Below are positions 1-7,384 of a stretch of 64,000 nucleotides of DNA, one piece after another. Position 1 is the stretch's first letter, and the number at the start of each line of letters is the position of its first letter. The notes under the pieces were generated by a model. That model saw only the letters and a program-made list of their open reading frames with translations, was not told the DNA's origin and did no database searches. A program made the position numbers and the translations under genes. The DNA is taken from positions 1 through 64,000 of the forward strand of contig NZ_VZPJ01000011.1 in the NCBI RefSeq assembly GCF_008801605.1. Reading direction: 5' to 3'. Source of the stretch: Pseudomonas brassicacearum subsp. brassicacearum (GTDB lineage: Bacteria > Pseudomonadota > Gammaproteobacteria > Pseudomonadales > Pseudomonadaceae).

Positions 1-152
1 CCGTGGCCGAAGAGATCAACCGCAGCGTCGTGAACGTTCGCGATGTCTCCGAACAAACCGCCTCCTCCAGCGAAGAAACCGCCGCCTCCAGCGCCGAACT
101 GGCACGGTTGGGGGTTCATTTGCAGACGCTGGTAGGTCGCTTCAAGGTCTAA
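1..152 (+). CDS. Methyl-accepting chemotaxis protein, C-terminal end (partial)
   Basis: Only the last 49 codons are in the window (reading frame begins at base 3, stop TAA at 150-152). They encode the distal part of an MCP cytoplasmic signalling helix, with alternating Glu/Gln/Ala/Ser methylation-type heptads and the ending LVGRFKV that is typical of Pseudomonas chemoreceptors. The segment is almost identical in protein sequence to the end of the complete receptor that follows at 302 (about two differences), yet the two differ at many synonymous positions. They therefore look like an old tandem pair held by selection on the signalling domain. The ligand-binding part lies upstream of the window, so the stimulus cannot be inferred. 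Confidence 0.9.
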   Translation, partial: VAEEINRSVVNVRDVSEQTASSSEETAASSAELARLGVHLQTLVGRFKV

Positions 153-301
153 CCAGAGGGCAGGTATAAAACCCGTGGCCAGAGATTGCTCCCGCTTGGG
201 CGCGACGTGGCCACTACTGTGAGATCTATTCTCTACAGATCCCTTCCAACCGGTCGATATAGCTCCCAGCACATAAACTCAGCGCTGCAGGGAGTAACAG
301 C

Positions 302-2206
302 ATGTTCCGATGGCTAGGTAATGTAGGCGTTAATCGCAAACTCGGTTTCGGCTTCGGCCTGGTGCTGTTCCTGACCGTGATAATCGCCTTCACGGGCTGG
401 ACCGGCCTGGGTAACGTGATCAGCCGTGGCGACAAGCTGGGGTTCATTGCCAGCCTGAACGATTTGACCAAGGACTTGCGCCTGGCACGCATGAACTACG
501 ACACCTCGCGGGGCGAGAACGGCCCCCAGCAAGTCAACGACCTGATTGGCAAGCTCGACGCCGGGCTGAAGACCGCCCGCCAACTGATAGAGCAACCGGC
601 CGATGTAGCCCTGATCGATAAACAATTGGCCGCCGTGGCCGAGTACAAAAAAGCCTTCGCCGAGATGACCCGCGCCACCGCCAGCCGAGAAGATGCCCGC
701 AGCAAACTCGGTGCCAGTGCAGACAATGCCGTGGCTCGCATCGCTGAAGTAGAGAAGTCGTTGCTGCAAGGCGACAGCGTCGCCCAGTTCAACAGCATCG
801 TGACCCTGAGCAAAGCGGTCCAGCAAGCGCGCTATCAGGTTCGCGGCTACACCTACAGCGGCAAGAGCGAAGCCCAGCAACCGGCCCTTGAGGCCGTCGA
901 CAATGCCCTCAAACTTCTCGCACGTTTGCCAGAGCAATTGCCTGAAGAACATGCAGCCAACCTGCAACAGGCCAGCGACTCGATCAATGTCTATCGCTCA
1001 GCGGTCAGCCAGTTCCGCGACTCCCAGATCGACAACGCCGCGGCCCTCAAGCGCATGGCAGAGCAAGGCGACGTATTGATCGATGCCAGCCAAAAACTGA
1101 CCGTCTCCCAGACCGCCGTGCGCGACCGTGACGCAACCGAGGCCAAGACCTTCCTGGTAGCGGCTGCCGTGCTCGCTTTGCTGTTCGGTGTCGTCGCTGC
1201 CCTGGTCATCACCCGGCAGATCGTCGGCCCTCTGGGCCAGACCCTCAAGATCGCCGAACGTGTGGCGGCAGGTGACCTGACTCACAACCTCACCTCCGAG
1301 CGCCGCGACGAACTGGGCCAGCTACAGCGCGCCATGCAGAACATGACCGTGGGTCTACGGCAATTGATCGGTGGCATCAGCGACGGCGTCACGCAGATCG
1401 CCAGCGCCGCCGAACAGCTCTCGTCCGTCACCGAGCAGACCAGCGCCGGGGTCAACAGCCAGAAAGCGGAAACCGACCAGGTCGCCACCGCCATGCACGA
1501 AATGACCGCCACGGTGCAGGAAGTGGCAAGCAACGCCGAAGAGGCTTCCGAAGCGGCCGCCGCCGCCGATGCCCAGGCACGCGAGGGCGATAAAGTCGTC
1601 GGCGAAGCGATTGCCCAGATCGAGCGCCTGGCACTCGAAGTGGGTAATTCCACCACCGCCATGGGCGAGCTGAAGCGAGAAAGCGACAAGATCGGCAGTG
1701 TGCTGGATGTGATCAAGTCCGTCGCCCAGCAAACCAACCTGCTGGCCCTCAACGCCGCCATCGAGGCAGCCCGGGCCGGTGAAGCCGGGCGTGGGTTTGC
1801 GGTAGTCGCCGATGAAGTCCGCAGCCTGGCCCAGCGTACCCAGAAGTCCACCGAAGAAATCGAAGAGCTGATCCTTGGCCTGCAATCGGGTACTGAACAG
1901 GTCGCGGCGACCCTGGACAACAGCCGCAGCCTGACTGACAGCAGCGTCGAGCTGACCCGTCGCGCCGGCGGGTCGTTGGAAAACATCACCCGTACCGTCT
2001 CGGCGATCCAGGCGATGAACCAGCAGATCGCCGCTGCGGCGGAGCAGCAGAGTGCTGTGGCGGAGGAGATCAACCGTAGCGTGCTGAATGTGCGTGATGT
2101 GTCAGAGCAAACGGCGTCGTCCAGTGAAGAGACTGCCGCTTCGAGCGCTGAATTGGCGCGGTTGGGGGTGCATTTGCAGACGTTGGTGGGGCGGTTCCGG
2201 GTTTGA
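302..2206 (+). CDS. Methyl-accepting chemotaxis protein with helical periplasmic domain (HBM/McpS-like)
   Basis: A 634-residue transmembrane chemoreceptor. Residues about 13-33 form the first membrane helix, about 36-280 a largely helical periplasmic sensor, about 283-305 the second membrane helix (next to ITRQIVGPL), then a HAMP linker, then the signalling domain with the highly conserved hairpin tip (QQTNLLALNAAIEAARAGE, near residues 475-495). The long helical sensor rich in Ala/Gln/Leu and the MNYDTSRGEN segment recall the helical bimodular (HBM) class that includes McpS, a sensor of TCA-cycle acids in P. putida; the ligand here is not determined. The product signals through CheW/CheA. 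An AGGGAGTAACAGC-type leader precedes the ATG. It lies in tandem with another receptor (1-152). Confidence 0.93.
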   Translation: MFRWLGNVGVNRKLGFGFGLVLFLTVIIAFTGWTGLGNVISRGDKLGFIASLNDLTKDLRLARMNYDTSRGENGPQQVNDLIGKLDAGLKTARQLIEQPADVALIDKQLAAVAEYKKAFAEMTRATASREDARSKLGASADNAVARIAEVEKSLLQGDSVAQFNSIVTLSKAVQQARYQVRGYTYSGKSEAQQPALEAVDNALKLLARLPEQLPEEHAANLQQASDSINVYRSAVSQFRDSQIDNAAALKRMAEQGDVLIDASQKLTVSQTAVRDRDATEAKTFLVAAAVLALLFGVVAALVITRQIVGPLGQTLKIAERVAAGDLTHNLTSERRDELGQLQRAMQNMTVGLRQLIGGISDGVTQIASAAEQLSSVTEQTSAGVNSQKAETDQVATAMHEMTATVQEVASNAEEASEAAAAADAQAREGDKVVGEAIAQIERLALEVGNSTTAMGELKRESDKIGSVLDVIKSVAQQTNLLALNAAIEAARAGEAGRGFAVVADEVRSLAQRTQKSTEEIEELILGLQSGTEQVAATLDNSRSLTDSSVELTRRAGGSLENITRTVSAIQAMNQQIAAAAEQQSAVAEEINRSVLNVRDVSEQTASSSEETAASSAELARLGVHLQTLVGRFRV

Positions 2207-2242
2207 CTTGGTGTGGTGTTAGGGTTGTGTGAATATCCGTTT

Positions 2243-2475
2243 CTTCGGTAACGGCGGCTTAGGGTTCCGCTCTTACAGCGGGTCACTTTCGAAAAGCCCG
2301 GAAGCCGGCCCAGTCGAAAGTAACCAAAGCGCTTTTGCCCCACCACGCGGTGCCTCGCCTAGGCTCGGCATGCCTGCGTTCGGCCATCGTGGTTAACGGG
2401 GCACCCGAGATCAACGTCCACCACGAGGCGGCCTAACAGCCGACCTGGCTCTCCCGGTCGTACACCCGTTAGATC
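2243..2475. repeat. Left inverted flank of the REPIN array
   Basis: Non-coding. This stretch is the inverted, partly degenerate copy of 3721-4062. Shared landmarks include CGCCTAGGCTCGG, CGTTCGGCCATCGTGGTTAA, CACCCGAGATCAACGTCCAC and GACCTGGCTCTCCCGGTCG, read on the opposite strand in the right flank. The left copy lacks an internal segment of roughly 90 bp present on the right. It begins right after the chemoreceptor stop codon and ends where the REPIN array starts. Confidence 0.8.
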
Positions 2476-3720
2476 TGTGGGAGCAAAGCTTGCTCGCGAT
2501 AGCGGTCTGTCAGGCAACATCAATACTGACTGCCCCACCGCCTTCGCGAGCAAGCTCGCTCCCACATAGGTTTTTGGTCGTTTATAAAATCAGCGTCCAC
2601 CGCCGATCCCTGTGGGGAGCAAAGCTTGCTCGCGAAAGCGGCGGGTCAGCTTGCCTGGATGTTGGATGTGCCGGCCTCTTCGCGGGCAAGCCCGCTCCCA
2701 CACTGGATCTTCAGTGGGCAAGAAACTTGTGTTCGGCACAGTTCCCTCTGTGGGAGCAAAGCTTGCTCGCGATAGCGGTGGGTCAGCTTGTATTGATGTT
2801 GGATCTGCCTGCCTCTTCGCGGGCAAGCCCGCTCCCACACTGGATCTTCAGTGGGCAAGAAATTTATGTTCGGCACAGTTCCCTCTGTGGGAGCAAAGCT
2901 TGCTCGCGATAGCGGTGGGTCTGCTTGCATCAATGCTGAATGTGCCGCCACCTTCGCGAGCAAGCCCGCTCCCACATAGGTTTTTGGTCGTTTATAAAAT
3001 CAGCGTCCACCGCCGATCCCTGTGGGAGCCGAGCTTGCTCGCGATGGCGGTGGGTCTGCTTGCATCAATGCTGAATGTGCCGCCGCCTTCGCGAGCAAGC
3101 TCGCTCCCACATAGGTTTTTGGTCGTTTATAAGATCAGTGTCCACCGCCGATCCCTGTGGGAGCCGAGCTTGCTCGCGATGGCGGTGGTCTGCTTGCATC
3201 AATGCTGAATGTGCTGCCGCCTTCGCGAGCAAGCTCGCTCCCACATAGGTTTTTGGTCGTTTATAAGATCAGTGTCCACCGCCGATCCCTGTGGGAGCCG
3301 AGCTTGCTCGCGATGGCGGTGGTCTGCTTGCATCAATGCTGAATGTGCTGCCGCCTTCGCGAGCAAGCTCGCTCCCACATAGGTTTTTGGTCGTTTATAA
3401 GATCAGTGTCCACCGCCGATCCCTGTGGGAGCCGAGCTTGCTCGCGATGGCGGTGGTCTGCTTGCATCAATGCTGAATGTGCCGCCACCTTCGCGAGCAA
3501 GCTCGCTCCCACATAGGTTTTTGGTCGTTTATAAAATCAGCGTCCACCGCCGATCCCTGTGGGAGCCGAGCTTGCTCGCGATGGCGGTGGGTCTGCTTGC
3601 ATCCATGCTGAATGTGCTGCCGCCTTCGCGAGCAAGCTCGCTCCAACAATGGGATCGGAGTACGACCGGAAGAAATAGGCCGGCTGCAAGGCCGCCTCGC
3701 GAGCAAGCTTTGCTCCCACA
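2476..3720. repeat. Tandem array of nine REP doublets (REPINs), 134-138 bp period
   Basis: Nine REP doublets lie head to tail. Each unit has a REP (TGTGGGAGC..AGCTTGCTCGCGAT), a spacer of about 35-40 bp, an inverted REP (TTCGCGAGCAAGCTCGCTCCCACA) and then a linker. The linker reads ATAGGTTTTTGGTCGTTTATAA with CCACCGCCGATCCC in units around 2567, 2977, 3112, 3246, 3380 and 3514 (spacing 135, 134, 134, 134 bp). Two units around 2702 and 2839 carry a different linker (ACTGGATCTTCAGTGGGC), 137 bp apart. The units from about 3112 to 3514 are nearly identical, which implies recent amplification of the whole unit. A lone degenerate REP near 3697-3720 closes the array. Short reading frames here are repeat translations, not genes. 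Confidence 0.95.
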
Positions 3721-4062
3721 GGTCCGGCTCAAACAGATCTGATGGGTGTACGACCGGGAGAGCCAGGTCGGCTACTAGGCCGCCTCGCGGTGGACGTTGA
3801 TCTCGGGTGCCCCGTTAACCACGATGGCCGAACGCAGGCATTGTGGAGTGGGCATCCCGGCATGGATGCCGGGATAGCCGCGCTGGGCCATGGATGGCCC
3901 TTCGCGGCGGGCCCACGGAGCAATGCCGGAGTGAGGGCACACCGAGCCTAGGCGAGGTGCCGAGTGGTGGGGCATGAGCGTTTTGCTTACTTTTGCGCTT
4001 CTCAAAAGTGAGCCGCTGTAAGAGCGGAACCGTAAGCAGCCGTTACCTAAATAACGGATATA
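3721..4062. repeat. Right inverted flank of the REPIN array
   Basis: Non-coding inverted counterpart of 2243-2475, longer because it contains about 90 extra bases with internal palindromes (CCCGGCATGGATGCCGGGA near 3857-3875 and GGGCCATGGATGGCCC near 3886-3901). A shorter relative of its inner end occurs within the array at about 3660-3708 (TACGACCGGAAGA..GGCCGGCTGCAAGGCCGCCTCGCG), so the flank material itself has been copied. It ends shortly before the C4-like RNA region. Confidence 0.78.
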
Positions 4063-4185
4063 CATACAAAAATACCTGAGCCCCACAATCCGTCATCCCA
4101 AGGCTACGGAGCCTTGCGCCATTGCCTACAACTACGCCAGAATCCGCCGGCTTGTGCGCCTTGGCCCTGGGCTCTAACGTTTGCG

Positions 4186-4346
4186 GGTCGCTGTCAGTTC
4201 AGCGATCGGGTTTAGCAGCTCGGCACAATATCAAGGCACGCAGGTCCGCTTTATGGCGGCTGTGCGTGGGGCACTTCGGTGCGCCGGGTTCCTTGATTCC
4301 TGGTCTGCTAACCCGCGCACAGTCGCCACCCTTTTCGTTTAGCAGC
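4186..4346 (+). ncRNA. C4-antisense-like structured RNA / leader of the DUF6124 gene
   Basis: The core at 4255-4327 (73 nt) folds into a closing helix of 16 pairs (4255-4270 with 4312-4327) containing two G-U wobbles. Inside are a GCAC-UUCG-GUGC hairpin (4271-4282) and a second hairpin of five pairs (CCGGG/CCTGG) whose loop is TTCCTTGATT. Two internal segments are complementary to flanking sites: CTGCTAA (4305-4311) to TTTAGCAG at 4211-4218 and again at 4338-4345, and TCCTTGATT (4290-4298) to ATCAAGG at 4230-4236 and to AATCAAGGA at 4366-4374. The last site is the Shine-Dalgarno region of the DUF6124 gene. This a/b, a'/b' arrangement is that of the phage P1/P4 C4 antisense RNA family. A weak promoter-like pair (TTGTGC-N17-TAACGT, 4152-4180) lies upstream. 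The family name is inferred from architecture and not confirmed by a covariance search. Confidence 0.75.
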
Positions 4347-4383
4347 GATGTCTGGCGGCTCCATCAATCAAGGAGCGTCAACC

Positions 4384-4725
4384 ATGCACAAGATCACACC
4401 CAATCCACCAGAACCAGAAACCGACCCCAAGAAACTCCAGGAAGCCACCGACCGCGCGCTCGATTACTACCTGAAGCCCAAACAACCCAACCCCGAAGAT
4501 AAACAGCCGCCGGGCCAGCTCTTCACCGTCGTCGACGGCATCGACACCGAAAGCCTGTTGGCCAACCTCAGCGAAAACCTGGCCTCAGCCAATGCCATGG
4601 TCAGCGACCTTGCATTCGACCTGAAAGGCTCGCGACGCCATATTGCCCTTGGTATTCAACAACTGATCGAGCTGAGTGGTTTGTTGGCGAATCGGGTACT
4701 GGACAACGTCAATACACAGTCCTGA
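4384..4725 (+). CDS. DUF6124 family protein
   Basis: A 113-residue protein. The start at 4384 is chosen because AAGGAG (4370-4375) lies 8 bases upstream; an in-frame ATG at 4348 has no such signal. The N-terminal half is polar and Pro/Asp/Lys-rich (NPPEPETDPKK), and the C-terminal half is predicted helical with a hydrophobic ending (QQLIELSGLLANRVLDNV). This resembles the small DUF6124/DUF3077 proteins that are widespread and multi-copy in Pseudomonas and have no established function. No signal peptide or membrane helix is seen. Its ribosome-binding site is complementary to a loop of the upstream C4-like RNA, which suggests translation is blocked by RNA pairing. A strong terminator follows at 4766. 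Confidence 0.85.
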   Translation: MHKITPNPPEPETDPKKLQEATDRALDYYLKPKQPNPEDKQPPGQLFTVVDGIDTESLLANLSENLASANAMVSDLAFDLKGSRRHIALGIQQLIELSGLLANRVLDNVNTQS

Positions 4726-4765
4726 CCTCGCCACGGATAGCGCTCAATTACTGAAATAGCGCCCA

Positions 4766-4803
4766 ACAAAAAGCCCCGCTTCCTTTCAGAAGCGGGGCTT
4801 TTG
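4766..4803. terminator. Bidirectional rho-independent terminator between DUF6124 and opgH
   Basis: A perfect 11-bp stem (4771-4781 AAGCCCCGCTT with 4790-4800) and an 8-base loop. A-rich sequence on the left and TTTT on the right give U-runs on both strands. The element can end both the DUF6124 transcript and the converging opgGH transcript. Confidence 0.9.
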
Positions 4804-4813
4804 CGTATCAGTA

Positions 4814-7384
4814 TCAGGCCACTTGAGGCTGTGCGCTCAACGGCTGAAGCGGTAACAACGGTGCATGAGGATCAGCGTTGATTGATTCGCGCCACGCCGC
4901 CAGCCACTCGGGATGACCCTCGCTCCAGACCTGCTCATGCAGGCGGGACAGGGCCACCGGGTCGCTCAGCAGAGCCAGTCGCTCGGCGTTGCTGAGACCG
5001 GCAGGGCCGGCCTTCAAGGCGTGACGAACACGTTCGACCCGCAGCCATTCGATCGGCTCGGCCTTGCCGTGACGCGAGGTTGCCAACGCATACGCCAAGG
5101 CGTTCTGTTGCGGATCGACCACCGCCCGGATGAAACCGTCTTTGAGCGCATGCCAACGGTTTTCATGGGTGTACTGATCCGTCGACAGCAGTTCCTGTGG
5201 CGGTGCGTATTCCTCAGGGATCAGGAACAGGCTTTCATCACGGGACTTCAAGCCCAGGCCCACGCGGCTGGAAATCACCGATACCGGAATCGACAGCATC
5301 AGCGAACCGACAATCGGCACCAGCCACCACAGGAAGCTCGGGTTCAGCCAGATCACCAGCAAGGCCCAGAAGAAGCCCAGCAAGGTTTGCGGACCGTGGC
5401 GCTTGACCGCTTCGCTCCACGGCGTGGAGTCGTCGTCACGTTGTGGCGAGTTCCAGGTTGCAGCCCAGCCCAGGAATGCGGCGAGCACGAAACGGGTGTG
5501 GAAAATCATCCGCACTGGCGCCAGCAGCATGGAGAACAACATCTCCAGGAGCATCGACAGCGTCACCTTGAACTTGCCACCGAACTCCTTAGCACCCTTG
5601 GCCCAGATCAGCACGATACTCAGCAGCTTGGGCAGGAACAGCAGCACGATGGTGGTGGAGAACAGGGCGATGGCCTTTTCCGGGTGCCATTGTGGCCACA
5701 ACGGATAGAGCTGGCGCGGCTCGAGGAAGTACTGCGGCTCCATCAACGTGTTCACCGCCAGCAGCGCCGTGGAGAGCACCAGGAAGAAGAACCACAGTGG
5801 CGCCGACAGGTAGGACATCACGCCGGTCAGGAACACCGCACGGTGCACCGGGTGCATGCCCTTGACCAGGAACAGCCGGAAGTTCATCAGGTTACCGTGG
5901 CACCAGCGACGGTCACGCTTGAGTTCGTCCAGCAGGTTCGGCGGCAGCTCTTCGTAGCTGCCCGGCAAGTCATAGGCAATCCACACGCCCCAGCCGGCAC
6001 GGCGCATCAGCGCAGCTTCGACGAAGTCGTGGGACAGGATGGCACCGGCGAACGCGCCTTTACCGGGCAGCGGCGCCAGGGCGCAGTGCTCGATGAACGG
6101 TTTCATGCGAATGATCGCGTTGTGGCCCCAGTAGTGGGATTCACCCAACTGCCAGAAGTGCAGGCCGGCGGTGAACAGCGGACCGTATACCCGGGTGGCG
6201 AACTGCTGCATGCGCGCATACAGCGTGTCCATGCCCGAGGCCCGTGGCGCGGTCTGGATGATGCCGGCGTCCGGCGTGGCTTCCATCAGGCGCACCAGGC
6301 TGGTCAGGCACGTACCGCTCATGACGCTGTCGGCGTCGAGCACGACCATGTACTTGTAGTCGCTGCCCCAACGACGGCAGAAGTCGTCGAGGTTGCCGCT
6401 CTTGCGCTTCACGCGACGGCGACGGCGGCGATAGAAGATCTTGCCGAAACCACCGGCTTCACGGCAGACGTCGAGCCAGGCCTGTTGTTCGGCCACGCAG
6501 ATATCGGTTTCGTTACTGTCGCTGAGCACGAAGAAGTCGAAACGATCCAGGTCACCGGTGGCGGCCACCGACTCGAAGGTTGCGCGCAAACCGGCGAATA
6601 CCCGTGGCACGTCTTCGTTGCAGATCGGCATCACCAGCGCTGTGCGGGCGTCCTTGGGAATTGGCTCGTTGCCGGCGCTGGCACCGGAAATGCGGTACTT
6701 GTCGTGACCGGTGAGCAATTCGAGAAAGCCCATCAACGCTGTCCAGAAGCCTGCCGAGACCCAGCAGAACAGGATCCCGAACAGAATCAGGATGCTGGTT
6801 TGCAGCGCATACGGCAGCACTTGCGTGGCGGTCTGCAACAGCGGTTGGTGCAGGACTTCTTCCAGGTCCACGAACGACCAGCCCTGGTACGGCATGATGC
6901 CTTTCATGTACCAGCCAGCGACGATGGTCTGGCCGAGCATCAATATCAGCAGGATGTAGCGACGGGTCGAGCCCACGGTACGCCAGCGTGCATGCGGCAA
7001 CACGCGCTCATCCTTGGGCGGCTTCGGCGGGTTGGTACGACCGGTCAGGCGCCGCCAGCCACGCACCAGGATATTGGTGCGCCATGGCTCCGGTACGACC
7101 TTGGTCCGACGAATCGGCGGCGTGGCTTTCAGGCACACCCGACCGCTGGTGTCGAGCCCCAGCATCTCGGCGTCTTCGAGCTCTTCGGCGGTGCTCAGGG
7201 TCAGCCGGCGGCCCACCGAGGCTTGCGCCGCCTCGGCGGGCTCGTCGAAGGTCGAAGACGACAGGCGTTCGTGCAATTCGCTGAAGGACTTGCAGCCCGC
7301 CAGTTCGGCGCGCTGCTCGTCGGTCATGGGCAAATGGGCCAGGTACTCGCTGAGCGTCTCTGGCTGTACTGAAGTATTACTCAT
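4814..7384 (-). CDS. opgH: Glucans biosynthesis glucosyltransferase H
   Basis: An 856-residue inner-membrane glycosyltransferase (GT2) that builds the beta-1,2 backbone of osmoregulated periplasmic glucans from UDP-glucose. A cytoplasmic N-terminus is followed by membrane helices (from about residue 142). The catalytic domain then shows the expected motifs: MPICNEDV, VVLDADSVMSG (DxD-type) and RDRRWCHGN ((Q/R)xxRW type). Further C-terminal membrane segments follow. The length matches the Pseudomonas family. The ATG overlaps the opgG stop by 8 bases (ATGAGTAA), so translation is probably coupled. A terminator lies just beyond its stop. Confidence 0.97.
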   Translation of the reverse strand: MSNTSVQPETLSEYLAHLPMTDEQRAELAGCKSFSELHERLSSSTFDEPAEAAQASVGRRLTLSTAEELEDAEMLGLDTSGRVCLKATPPIRRTKVVPEPWRTNILVRGWRRLTGRTNPPKPPKDERVLPHARWRTVGSTRRYILLILMLGQTIVAGWYMKGIMPYQGWSFVDLEEVLHQPLLQTATQVLPYALQTSILILFGILFCWVSAGFWTALMGFLELLTGHDKYRISGASAGNEPIPKDARTALVMPICNEDVPRVFAGLRATFESVAATGDLDRFDFFVLSDSNETDICVAEQQAWLDVCREAGGFGKIFYRRRRRRVKRKSGNLDDFCRRWGSDYKYMVVLDADSVMSGTCLTSLVRLMEATPDAGIIQTAPRASGMDTLYARMQQFATRVYGPLFTAGLHFWQLGESHYWGHNAIIRMKPFIEHCALAPLPGKGAFAGAILSHDFVEAALMRRAGWGVWIAYDLPGSYEELPPNLLDELKRDRRWCHGNLMNFRLFLVKGMHPVHRAVFLTGVMSYLSAPLWFFFLVLSTALLAVNTLMEPQYFLEPRQLYPLWPQWHPEKAIALFSTTIVLLFLPKLLSIVLIWAKGAKEFGGKFKVTLSMLLEMLFSMLLAPVRMIFHTRFVLAAFLGWAATWNSPQRDDDSTPWSEAVKRHGPQTLLGFFWALLVIWLNPSFLWWLVPIVGSLMLSIPVSVISSRVGLGLKSRDESLFLIPEEYAPPQELLSTDQYTHENRWHALKDGFIRAVVDPQQNALAYALATSRHGKAEPIEWLRVERVRHALKAGPAGLSNAERLALLSDPVALSRLHEQVWSEGHPEWLAAWRESINADPHAPLLPLQPLSAQPQVA

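Noticed and set aside
2970..3650. Regular 134-bp periodicity resembling a CRISPR array
   Set aside because: The whole unit repeats, with no short repeat separated by unique spacers, and each unit contains paired REP palindromes; there are no cas genes.
2490..3800. Several 60-200 codon reading frames within the repeat array, some repeated identically (3157, 3291, 3425)
   Set aside because: They are translations of tandem REPIN units, occur on both strands, lack ribosome-binding sites and have no codon bias.
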